The notes beneath the pieces were generated by a model. It did no database searches. It worked only from the letters and a program-made list of their open reading frames with translations, and was not told the DNA's origin. 8,387 nucleotides of DNA from positions 1-8,387 of the forward strand of contig CALXNI010000077.1 in assembly GCA_944389715.1 (NCBI GenBank), in the 5' to 3' direction. Each line of letters begins with the position of its first letter. Positions within the stretch are counted from its first letter, which is position 1. Positions 1 to 6,295 of the stretch are shown here, one piece after another. This stretch comes from an uncultured Clostridia bacterium (GTDB lineage: Bacteria; Bacillota; Clostridia; TANB77; CAG-508). Made by a program: the position numbers and the translations under genes.

Positions 1-20
1 TTTAAAAGGAAGAGGTACAA

Positions 21-670
21 ATGATATTAAAGAGAATTAAAGTAAATGTTGGAAGTGTAGGAGAAACAAATTGCTATATAGTTCAATGTGAAGAAACAAA
101 AGAAACAATGGTAATAGATCCAGGAGCAGATGTAGATAAAATAATCGAAATGCTAGATGCATTACATGCAAAAGTAAAATATATATTACTTACACACTGC
201 CATGGAGATCACATAGGAGGAGTAAATGAGTTAAAACAAAAAGTTCGGAGGAAAAGTTTTAATTCATAGGGAGGATGAACCAGGGTTAAAAGAACCAATG
301 ATTAATCTCGGAGAATATATAGGACTTGGAACTATAATAGTAGAAGCAGATTCAAGGCTAGATGATAAGGATTTAATTCATATTGGAAACATAGAATTTA
401 AGGTGTTACATACACCAGGTCATACTTGTGGGGGAATATGCCTTTATTCAGAAAAAGAAAAACTATTATTTTCAGGAGATACAATGTTTAGAGGATCTTG
501 GGGAAGAACCGATTTACCAACAAGCAGTTTCGAAGAAATAATAAAATCAATAACAAATAAATTAATGGTACTTCCAGAAGACACAATAGTATATCCAGGA
601 CATCGGAAAATCAACAATAATAAAAGAAGAAGAACCTATTTATTTAGAATTAAAACCAAAAACGTATTAA
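21..670 (+). CDS. Metallo-beta-lactamase-fold hydrolase (glyoxalase II-like, YqgX type), read through two +1 shifts at CGG
   Basis: This is a Zn-dependent cytoplasmic hydrolase of the glyoxalase II/MBL superfamily; its substrate cannot be deduced. With one C skipped at 246 and one at 604 the product is 215 residues, normal for the family. The metal-binding motif THCHGDH gives H59, H61, D63 and H64. HTPGH (about 130-134), SGDTMF with D153, the GSWGRTDLP signature and the final metal-ligand motif YPGHG (H194) follow in order. An AGGAAGAGG ribosome site precedes ATG 21. Without the first shift, translation stops at 267-269, before the second half of the fold. Without the second, the conserved PGHG becomes PGHR and the frame runs on to 765 through the GC-rich repeat, whereas the shifted frame stops cleanly at 668-670. 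What is seen is the motif order and two identical breaks at in-frame CGG. What is inferred is that the gene is functional. The family call is secure; the specific substrate is not. Confidence 0.88.
246..249 (+). other. Putative +1 recoding site CGGA (site 1, MBL hydrolase)
   Basis: The zero frame reads GTT CGG AGG AAA and ends at TAG 267-269. Skipping C246 gives GTT GGA GGA AAA, that is V-G-G-K followed by VLIHREDEP, which continues the hydrolase without a gap. The site has the same form as those at 604, 1171, 3783 and 6908. No Shine-Dalgarno-like stimulator is visible directly upstream. Confidence 0.8.
604..607 (+). other. Putative +1 recoding site CGGA (site 2, MBL hydrolase)
   Basis: The zero frame reads GGA CAT CGG AAA ATC. 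Skipping C604 gives GGA CAT GGA AAA TCA, restoring the near-invariant P-G-H-G of the fold followed by KSTIIKEEEP, and a stop 21 codons later at 668-670. The zero frame does not stop quickly here: it encodes a basic, unrelated tail across the downstream repeat to 765. This is the second shift in the same gene. Confidence 0.8.
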
Positions 671-675
671 AAACA

Positions 676-751
676 CGTAGGGGTCGCTGCCCACAGCGAC
701 CCGAAAAACAATATAAATTAATGCGGGTCGCCGAGGGCGGCGACCCCTACA
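676..751. repeat. Pair of inverted GTAGGGGTCGC palindromic repeats
   Basis: Two GC-rich palindromes sit in opposite orientation between the hydrolase and hisS. The first has a perfect 9-bp stem, GGGTCGCTG (681-689) with CAGCGACCC (694-702). The second has an 8-bp stem, GGGTCGCC (725-732) with GGCGACCC (739-746). The outer ends also pair: GTAGGGGTCGC (677-687) is the exact reverse complement of 740-750. Their base composition contrasts sharply with the AT-rich genes, which suggests a dispersed extragenic palindrome family; further copies lie at about 4384, 8316 and 8367. No ORF or T-tract is associated, so a terminator role is not supported. Confidence 0.8.
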
Positions 752-780
752 ATAAACTAATATAAAGGAGAATAATATTT

Positions 781-2095
781 ATGAATAAAGTACAGCCAAA
801 AACATTATCAGGTTTTATGGAATTACTTCCAAATGAGCAAGTTTTATTTAACCAGATGCAAGATAAAATAAGAGCATCATACGAAAAATTTGGATTTTTA
901 CCAATAGATACTCCAATAATCGAAAGCTCTGAGGTATTACTTGCAAAAGCAGGAGGAGAAACAGAAAAACAGTTATATAGTTTTACAAGAGGAGATAGTA
1001 ATTTAACACTTAGATTTGATTTAACTGTTCCTCTTGCAAAATATGTTGCAGAATATTATAACCAAATAACATTTCCTTTTAGAAGATATCAAATAGGAAA
1101 AGTTTATAGAGGAGAGCGTGCACAGCGTGGTAGATTTCGTGAGTTTTATCAATGTGACATAGATGTAATTCGGAGATGGAGAATTAAATATAATAAACGA
1201 TGCAGAAATACCAGCAATAATGTACGAAACATTTAAAAGTTTAGGACTAGATAATTTTACAATACATATTAATAATAGAAAAATATTAAATGGATTATTT
1301 GAAGCGGCAGATGTAAAAGAAAAGTCTATAGACATAATGAGAACAATAGATAAAATAGAAAAAATAGGAAAAGAAACAGTAATTGCAATATTTAAAGATG
1401 ATTATAAAATGGAAGAAAAAAGTATAAAAACAATAATTGATTTTATAGCAATAAATGGAACAACAGACGAAAAAATAAAAAAATTAGAAACGTTAGGAAT
1501 AGAAAATGACTTATATAAAAAAGGAGTGGAAGAATTAAAAGAAGTAGTTAAATACATAAGACTATTCAATGTACCAGAAGAAAATTTTGAAATAGATTTA
1601 AGCATAGCAAGAGGACTTGACTATTATACAGGAACAGTATACGAAACATTTTTAAATGACTATAAATCAATTGGAAGTATTTGTTCAGGTGGAAGATACA
1701 ACGACTTAGCAGGATACTATACAGATAAAAAATTACCAGGTGTTGGTATGTCTATAGGGCTTACAAGATTATTCTTTATATTAAATGATATAGGTCTAAT
1801 AAAAACAGACAAAAAATCAATCGCGGATATACTCGTAATATCAATGGTAGAAGATTTAAGTAAATCAATAGAAGTTGCAAATACTTTAAGAAATGCAGGA
1901 ATAAAAACAGAAGTATATTTTGATAATAAAAAGATAAAAGCCAAATTTAAATATGCAGACAGATTAAATGTGCCTTATGTAATTGTAATCGGAGAAGACG
2001 AAATTAAATCAGGATTATTAACAATAAAAAATATGAATGAAGGAACACAAGAACAATTAGAAATTGAAAAAATTATAGAAAAATTAAAAAGCTAA
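781..2095 (+). CDS. hisS: Histidyl-tRNA synthetase, read through one +1 shift at CGG
   Basis: This cytoplasmic class II aminoacyl-tRNA synthetase charges tRNA-His. Joining 781-1170 to 1172-2095 by skipping C1171 gives 437 residues, in the usual range. Seen in order: the motif 1 region near 40-50, LRFDLTVPLAKYVA at about 77-90, motif 2 with YRGERAQRGRFREFYQCDID at about 109-128, the histidine-binding loop ARGLDYYTG at about 276-284, SGGRYNDL at about 302, motif 3 GVGMSIGLTRL at about 320-330, and a C-terminal anticodon-binding domain from about 349. AAGGAG lies 10 bases before ATG 781. The break falls directly after QCDIDVI, where the family continues with a glycine (VIGDGELN here). The zero frame stops at 1236 with no catalytic histidine loop. 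Because hisS is normally essential and single-copy, an inactive gene is unlikely. Identity is certain; the recoding is inferred. Confidence 0.95.
1171..1174 (+). other. Putative +1 recoding site CGGA (site 3, hisS)
   Basis: The zero frame reads GTA ATT CGG AGA TGG and stops at 1234-1236. Skipping C1171 gives GTA ATT GGA GAT GGA GAA TTA, that is V-I-G-D-G-E-L, followed by NIINDAEIPAIMYE, the expected HisRS continuation with no residue gained or lost. Confidence 0.85.
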
Positions 2096-2201
2096 AAATA
2101 GAACAATTTTTTACAGAGATGTGTTGAAAAGTGAAAAAGTATAATATTAATTATAAATTAAGGTTAGAGAAATACAAAATAAAAAATGGAGGTAAAGAAA
2201 G

Positions 2202-3044
2202 ATGGAGGGAAAACAACCAATAAAAATTAGTTTAGCAACAGTAATTTGTCTGTTTATTATCTTTACTTTAATAGTAGCTTTAGTTGGAATGTGGTGTTAC
2301 TATAATTTAATAGATAATAAAGAAGAAAGTAAAAATCCAAATAACGAATTATCAGGATTTGAACAAAATTATATAGTTTCTGATGAAAACGAAACAAAAA
2401 AGATAGATGAAAGTAATGATTTGGTTTATGATGCTGAATATACATATGATAATTTAGCAGGAAAATCATATACAAGTGAATTTGGAGAAACATATTCATT
2501 TGAAGATATTGTTGTTCCATATATTAACATTAAATCAGAAGATGCAACTAAAGCAAATAATGAAATTGAGCAGTTGTTTGAAGAATTAGCAGAAAAATTT
2601 AAAAAGGAATTAGAAAGCACTAAAACATGGTATGCTATTTCAAACTATAAAACTTTTATAAATAATGAAGTGTTATCAATAGTTATAACATTAGAAACTG
2701 GTGGAACAGATGTAGAAACATATGAATATTATACATATAATTTTGATTTAAATACATTAAATAAATTAAGTTATAGTGCTGTATATGAAAATATAGGAGA
2801 AAATTCTAATAATATAGATTCAAAAGCAAAAGATGCAATAAGAAATTGCGAATTATTATCTAAATTTAGTAACGAAGCAAATATTAACACATATATAAAT
2901 AAAAGCATAGAAAATTATGAATATTCTGTAAAAGATAATTCAATAAAATATTTTTTAGATAATAATGGAGAATTAAATATAATTGTAAATATAGAAGTTC
3001 CAGTAGGTAGAGGTCATTTTGAGGAAATAATAACTATAAAATAA
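2202..3044 (+). CDS. Membrane-anchored extracytoplasmic protein with a possible PdaC/RsiV-like (DUF4163/DUF3298-type) domain
   Basis: The protein has 280 residues, starting at ATG 2202 behind GGAGGT. A short N-terminus leads into one hydrophobic helix (about residues 9-32, with LFIIFTLIVALVGMW), followed by a hydrophilic, acidic, Asn/Glu-rich extracytoplasmic part. From about residue 85 the pattern resembles the DUF4163/DUF3298 domains of PdaC and RsiV proteins: a VVPYINIKSEDATKANNEI start, a long charged helix, the strand-rich VLSIVITLETGG, then YYTYNFDLNTLNKLSYSAVYE. This assignment rests on memory of the pattern and is tentative. No catalytic motif is recognised. The gene stands between hisS and spoIIP and is closed by a hairpin terminator. 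It has no CGG codon and its frame is intact. It could equally be a lineage-specific lipid- or wall-associated protein. Confidence 0.7.
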   Translation: MEGKQPIKISLATVICLFIIFTLIVALVGMWCYYNLIDNKEESKNPNNELSGFEQNYIVSDENETKKIDESNDLVYDAEYTYDNLAGKSYTSEFGETYSFEDIVVPYINIKSEDATKANNEIEQLFEELAEKFKKELESTKTWYAISNYKTFINNEVLSIVITLETGGTDVETYEYYTYNFDLNTLNKLSYSAVYENIGENSNNIDSKAKDAIRNCELLSKFSNEANINTYINKSIENYEYSVKDNSIKYFLDNNGELNIIVNIEVPVGRGHFEEIITIK

Positions 3045-3078
3045 TTAAAAAATTTTTAAAATTATAATTAAACATATA

Positions 3079-3116
3079 AAACAAATGGTAAATATAGAAT
3101 TGCCATTTGTTTTTGT
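3079..3116 (+). terminator. Rho-independent terminator after the 2202-3044 gene
   Basis: ACAAATGG (3081-3088) pairs perfectly with CCATTTGT (3103-3110). The stem extends inward by a T-G wobble and an A-T pair and outward by A-T pairs, and is followed by a T-rich tail (TTTTTGTTTGCTTTT). It lies 35 bases after the stop codon and 80 bases before the spoIIP start, so it separates the two transcription units. Confidence 0.75.
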
Positions 3117-3194
3117 TTGCTTTTCTAAATCATATTAGCTATGTTTATGGAATATATTTTAAATAAGATAAATTTTGCAAAGGAGAAACAATTA

Positions 3195-4347
3195 ATGAAC
3201 ATAGCAGTAATAAATGTAAAGGACTTAGTTAAATATATTCTTAAATTTTTTATAATAATTTTTTTAATTTTATTGCTAGTAAAAGGAATAAAAAACGTAA
3301 GTGGATTAGCACAAAAAAAAGAGATAAAACAAGTAATAGAAAATACAAGTACTCAAATAAATGAATATTCTTTTTTAAATTGCTTAGATTTAAGTATATC
3401 TCTATTTTCATATAATAAAACTGAAGAAACCAATGAAAATCTATTAACAAATAATAAAATTCTTGCTATGGGAGCAGGGATTTTTGATGAATCAATTTAT
3501 GAAAATACAGATTTAATAATAAATGAGGAAGAAATAACTATTGACGATGTTGAGGAGCTAGCAAGTCAAGTAGCAGAACTTCCAGAAAATGTAACTGTAG
3601 AAAGCGTAGATGAAAACAACATAACACCAAAAGTTACAACATCATATGGAAGCGTTCAAATAAATAATCAAAGTGACTATGAACTAACAGAAGATATGTT
3701 AGTTCCGGATGTAGAAATTACAAATAAAAAAGATATATTAATTTATCACACACATACATGTGAAAGCTATACTTCAAGCCCGCGGATATGAATATGAAAT
3801 GACAGGAAATTATAGAACAACAGATTTAAACTATAGTGTTGCAAGAGTAGGAACAGAACTTACAAATTATTTAAAAAACAAGGGCTTTAATGTAGAACAT
3901 AACACTACATATCATGATTATCCTGCATATTCTGGCTCATATAATAGGTCGTTAGAAACAGTACAGGGATTATTACTAGAAAGTGATACACAAATAGTAA
4001 TAGATCTTCATAGAGATGCAGTAGGAAGCTCAAATACTTATGCACCAACAGTAAAAATAAATGATCAATATGCAGCACAATTAATGTTTGTAATAGGAAC
4101 AGATGGAGGAGGGTTAGAGCATCCGAATTGGAATCAAAATCTAAAATTTGCAATAAAAATTCAAGAAAAAGCAAATGAAATGTACCCGGGGCTTTTTAGA
4201 CCTATTATAGTTAGAAATTCAAGATATAACCAACATGTAACAACAGGCGCGTCAATTATAGAAGTAGGGGCAACAGGAAATACTTTGGACCAATGTATAT
4301 TAAGTATGCAATGCTTAGCAAATATATTTGAAGAGGTAAGCAAATAG
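3195..4347 (+). CDS. spoIIP: Stage II sporulation protein P, read through one +1 shift at CGG
   Basis: SpoIIP is the membrane-anchored peptidoglycan amidase/endopeptidase that works with SpoIID and SpoIIM during forespore engulfment. Skipping C3783 joins 3195-3782 to 3784-4347 and gives 383 residues, close to the B. subtilis protein (about 400). One transmembrane helix lies at about 11-30, followed by a linker, then the catalytic domain: HTHTCESY at about 185-192, NYRTTDLNYSVARVG at about 204-218, IVIDLHRDAVG with H272, and IIEVGATGNT with E356. The histidines and the glutamate fit the Zn-amidase fold. Start 3195 is chosen over the upstream ATG 3141 because AAAGGAG lies 9 bases before it. Without the shift, translation stops at 3789-3791, two codons past CGG, just after the first catalytic histidines. 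The TAG stop overlaps the left end of an inverted-repeat element. Confidence 0.93.
3783..3786 (+). other. Putative +1 recoding site CGGA (site 4, spoIIP)
   Basis: The zero frame reads AGC CCG CGG ATA TGA and terminates almost at once. Skipping C3783 gives AGC CCG GGA TAT GAA TAT GAA ATG ACA, that is S-P-G-Y-E-Y-E-M-T, running into the conserved GNYRTTDLNYSVARVG. This is the only one of the five sites whose preceding codon ends in G rather than T. Confidence 0.82.
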
Positions 4348-4505
4348 TTAATGTTCAGACTAAAATTTAAAAATATAGAGTATGTAGGGGCGAATTGCAC
4401 AAACACTCGGGGTCACATTCGTCGCTTCATAAATTGATGTGTTTTAACAGATTTATAATATTTTGCATTTAACATTAAAGATTATAATTTGGTCTGAACA
4501 TTAAC
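4347..4505. mobile_element. MITE-like element with about 18-bp terminal inverted repeats
   Basis: GTTAATGTTCAGACT (4347-4361) is matched in reverse complement by GGTCTGAACATTAAC (4491-4505), 14 of 15 plus one G-T pair. The match extends three A-T pairs inward, so the arms are about 18 bp around 159 bases of non-coding sequence. The left arm begins on the last base of the spoIIP stop codon. The right end, GAACATTAAC (4496-4505), is immediately repeated at 4506-4515. The interior carries a GC-rich GTAGGGGCG repeat. No transposase is present. It could instead be a long transcript hairpin, so the mobile assignment is inference. Confidence 0.5.
4384..4427 (+). repeat. Degenerate GTAGGGGCG extragenic repeat copy
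   Basis: GTAGGGGCGAATTG at 4384-4397 shares its head with the repeats at 677, 8316 and 8367. The partner arm is weaker: GCGAAT (4390-4395) can pair with ATTCGT (4417-4422) using one wobble. It lies inside the inverted-repeat element downstream of spoIIP and looks like a decayed member of the family. Confidence 0.55.
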
Positions 4506-4544
4506 GAACATTAACCTATAAAAATAGAAATTTTAAAAAAATAG

Positions 4545-4573
4545 TTGTAAAAAAGCAAGTTAATTGATATACT
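4545..4573 (+). promoter_or_regulatory. Predicted vegetative (SigA-type) promoter for the asp23 cluster
   Basis: TTGTAA (4545-4550) and TATACT (4568-4573) are separated by exactly 17 bases, each one or two mismatches from consensus. A start near 4580 would give a leader of about 34 bases to ATG 4614. The -10 box lies inside a palindrome (4562-4595). This is motif evidence only, in an AT-rich background. Confidence 0.5.
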
Positions 4574-4600
4574 ATCAAATATAAGTATATCAATTTTTTT
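4562..4600 (+). terminator. Perfect 11-bp palindrome plus T-run, overlapping the asp23 promoter
   Basis: AATTGATATAC (4562-4572) and GTATATCAATT (4585-4595) are perfect inverted copies with a 12-base loop, followed by seven T residues (4594-4600) that abut the AGGAGG ribosome site. For transcripts arriving from spoIIP it has the form of an intrinsic terminator, though an A/T-rich one. For the predicted asp23 promoter it covers the -10 box and start site, so it could be a repressor operator. The sequence does not decide between these. Confidence 0.5.
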
Positions 4601-4613
4601 AGGAGGTAATATA

Positions 4614-5057
4614 ATGGACGAAGAAAATATAAAGGAAGTAAATAATGAAGAACAAACAAATTTAGAAGAAACTACTACAGAAGGAATACAAATAGCAGAT
4701 GATGTAGTTGCAATAATTGCTGGTAAGGCTGTATCAGAAGTAAATGGAGTTGCGGGTATGGCAGGAGGATTTGCAGGAGGAATTACAGAAGTACTTAGTG
4801 GAAAGAAAAATTTAACTAAAGGAATAAAAGTTGATAACAATGAAAAAGAAATAAAAATTGATGTCAATATAATTGTAGAATACGGAGTAAGAATACCAGA
4901 TGTAGCATTTGAAATTCAAAACAGAGTAAAAAAAGCTGTTGAAACAATGACCGGATTAAAAGTCTCAAATGTAAATGTTCATGTACAAGGTATAAGCACA
5001 ACTGAAGAAAAAATAGAAACAGAAGAAACAGAAAACAAACAAGAAGAACAAAATTAA
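4614..5057 (+). CDS. asp23: Asp23/Gls24 family envelope stress protein
   Basis: This is a 147-residue protein of the Asp23/Gls24 (YloU-like) family, abundant peripheral proteins held at the membrane by AmaP and linked to alkaline and cell-wall stress. The acidic N-terminal tail (to about residue 22) is followed by the domain core: IADDVVAIIAGKAVSEVNGVAGM at about 27-49, a Gly-rich stretch, then KGIKVDNNEKEIKIDVNIIVEYGVRIPDVAFEIQNRVKKAVETMTGLKVSNVNVHVQGI, the typical strand-strand-helix-strand end. The C-terminus is Glu/Gln/Asn-rich. AGGAGG lies 7 bases before ATG 4614. It is first in a cluster with amaP and DUF2273, the standard arrangement, supporting a shared function at the membrane. CGG appears here only out of frame (4753, 4883, 4952) and the gene is unbroken. 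Confidence 0.92.
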   Translation: MDEENIKEVNNEEQTNLEETTTEGIQIADDVVAIIAGKAVSEVNGVAGMAGGFAGGITEVLSGKKNLTKGIKVDNNEKEIKIDVNIIVEYGVRIPDVAFEIQNRVKKAVETMTGLKVSNVNVHVQGISTTEEKIETEETENKQEEQN

Positions 5058-5098
5058 TTTAAGTTGTGATAAGCAGAATAGAAGAAAAGGAGAAAAAT

Positions 5099-5659
5099 AT
5101 GAAATTTTTAGATAGATTTAATTTAGTACTATTTTCAATATTAATTTTACTAATATCATTAATAATATGTTTATTATCATTCGGATGGTTAAGCCTAGAC
5201 TTAGTTTTAGATGGAATAGAATCATTAGTAACTAATGTAGTTGCAAATAATATTTCTTTAGGAATAGCAATAGTTCTAATTTTATTAGCAATAAAATCAA
5301 TTTTCTTTAATTCCTTCTCTAAAGAAAAGATGGAAAACAAAGAAGGAATTTTATTAGAAAATGATAATGGTAAATTATTAGTATCTAAGGATACAATAGA
5401 AAGCTTAACAAATGCAGTTGTTAAATCTTTTGAAAGTGCAGAAAGTGTTATGACAAAAGTAGATGTAGATAGTGAAAGTCATGTAAAAATATATATAACA
5501 CTATTTGTATATCCGGATGCAATAATAAAAGAATTGTCTAGTAAACTTCAAGCTAATGTAAAGGAAACTATAAAAAAATCATTAGATTTAGATGTAACAG
5601 AAGTAAATATTAGAATTAAAAATATAAGTGTTAAAAAAGAACCAAATATAAAAGAATAA
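5099..5659 (+). CDS. amaP: Alkaline shock response membrane anchor protein AmaP
   Basis: This 186-residue integral membrane protein of the AmaP family recruits Asp23 to the membrane. Two hydrophobic segments are clear, at about residues 8-32 (LVLFSILILLISLIICLLSF) and 50-70 (ISLGIAIVLILLAIKSIFF). They are followed by a cytoplasmic Asp23-like domain with GKLLVSKDTIESLTNAVVKS and a YPDAIIKELSSKLQANVKETI helix, ending in LDVTEVNIRIKNISV, which echoes the end of the preceding Asp23. The start at ATG 5099 follows AAGGAGAA; the longer in-frame extension from 5066 has no ribosome site and is not favoured. The gap to asp23 is 41 bases and to the DUF2273 gene 15 bases, so all three are likely co-transcribed. 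Confidence 0.88.
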   Translation: MKFLDRFNLVLFSILILLISLIICLLSFGWLSLDLVLDGIESLVTNVVANNISLGIAIVLILLAIKSIFFNSFSKEKMENKEGILLENDNGKLLVSKDTIESLTNAVVKSFESAESVMTKVDVDSESHVKIYITLFVYPDAIIKELSSKLQANVKETIKKSLDLDVTEVNIRIKNISVKKEPNIKE

Positions 5660-5674
5660 AAGGATGTTAACAAT

Positions 5675-5878
5675 ATGGAAGATATAAAAAATTTTTTAAT
5701 TAAATATAGAGGTGCAATAATTGGTGGATTAATTGCATTAATTGCAATGCTTTTAAATCTTCACAAAGTTGTAATTTTTATTATAATCTTAGTTGCTGGA
5801 ATTCTTATAGGAAATTATGTACAACATAATAAAGAATTTGTAAAAGACAAATTAAAATCGTATATTGATAAATTATAA
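5675..5878 (+). CDS. DUF2273 small membrane protein
   Basis: This is a 67-residue protein with two closely spaced hydrophobic helices (about 13-29 and 31-48; GAIIGGLIALIAMLL and VVIFIIILVAGILIGNYV) and a basic C-terminal tail ending KDKLKSYIDKL. Its size, the KYRGAIIGGLIAL start and its place directly after asp23 and amaP match the DUF2273 family, whose biochemical role is unknown but which is repeatedly found with Asp23 proteins. An AAAGGA site precedes ATG 5675. nusB follows after 11 bases, suggesting read-through into it. Confidence 0.85.
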   Translation: MEDIKNFLIKYRGAIIGGLIALIAMLLNLHKVVIFIIILVAGILIGNYVQHNKEFVKDKLKSYIDKL

Positions 5879-5889
5879 TTGGAGGAAGT

Positions 5890-6291
5890 ATGAACAGGTC
5901 ACAAACAAGAGAACTAGCATTTAAATTACAATATCAAATAGAAATACAAAAAGAAATAAGCAACGAAGATATAGCTTTGTTTTTAGAAAATAATCAAGTA
6001 AACTCAAAAGAAGCACAAGAATACATTGAAGATGTAGTAAAAGGAATTTCTAAACAATCTACAGAAATTATTGAAGAAATATCAAGAAATTTAAAAAAAG
6101 ATTGGGAAATAGATAGAATTTCAAAGATAAATCTTGCTTTGTTAAAACTTGCTATTTATGAAATAAAATATAAAAAATTACCTTTTAAAGTAGTAATTAA
6201 TGAGGTAGTAGAACTTGCAAAAAAATATGGAGAGGAAACCTCACAATTATTTATAAATGGAATTTTAGCAAGCATTGTTAAGGGAGAGTAA
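5890..6291 (+). CDS. nusB: Transcription antitermination factor NusB
   Basis: NusB, with NusE (ribosomal protein S10), binds boxA RNA and supports rRNA antitermination. The 133-residue product is standard in length and all-helical in pattern. It begins MNRSQTRELAFKLQYQIE, typical of the RNA-binding N-terminus, and has KKDWEIDRISKINLALLKLAIYEI at about 69-92, with a conserved Arg before the long helix, and FKVVINEVVELAKKYGEETSQLFINGILASI to the end. GGAGGAAGT precedes ATG 5890. Its stop lies 4 bases before the xseA start. The position between DUF2273 and xseA is the usual clostridial order. Confidence 0.95.
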   Translation: MNRSQTRELAFKLQYQIEIQKEISNEDIALFLENNQVNSKEAQEYIEDVVKGISKQSTEIIEEISRNLKKDWEIDRISKINLALLKLAIYEIKYKKLPFKVVINEVVELAKKYGEETSQLFINGILASIVKGE

Positions 6292-6295
6292 AATT

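Noticed and set aside
676..751. CRISPR array or rho-independent terminator
   Set aside because: There are only two inverted copies with no regular spacers, and neither stem is followed by a T-run.
604..765. Zero-frame C-terminal tail of the hydrolase through the repeat
   Set aside because: It replaces the conserved PGHG with PGHR and encodes a basic, repeat-derived sequence; the +1 frame matches the family and stops cleanly at 670.
1021..1335. Long minus-strand open frames, for example here and at 4511-4867 and 7178-7621
   Set aside because: They mirror real genes on the + strand, lack ribosome sites and recognisable domains, and are expected by chance in such AT-rich sequence.
2124..2145. 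Promoter for the 2202 gene (TTGAAA ... TATAAT)
   Set aside because: The boxes are only 10 bases apart, too close for a SigA promoter; no better -35 was found at 16-18 bases, so only a possible -10 box remains.
3113..3170. SigE-type or SigA promoter for spoIIP
   Set aside because: CATATT and GATAAATT resemble -10 boxes but no properly spaced -35 element is visible.
3141..3194. Longer spoIIP N-terminus from ATG 3141
   Set aside because: There is no ribosome site before 3141, whereas AAAGGAG stands 9 bases before ATG 3195 and the membrane helix follows normally.
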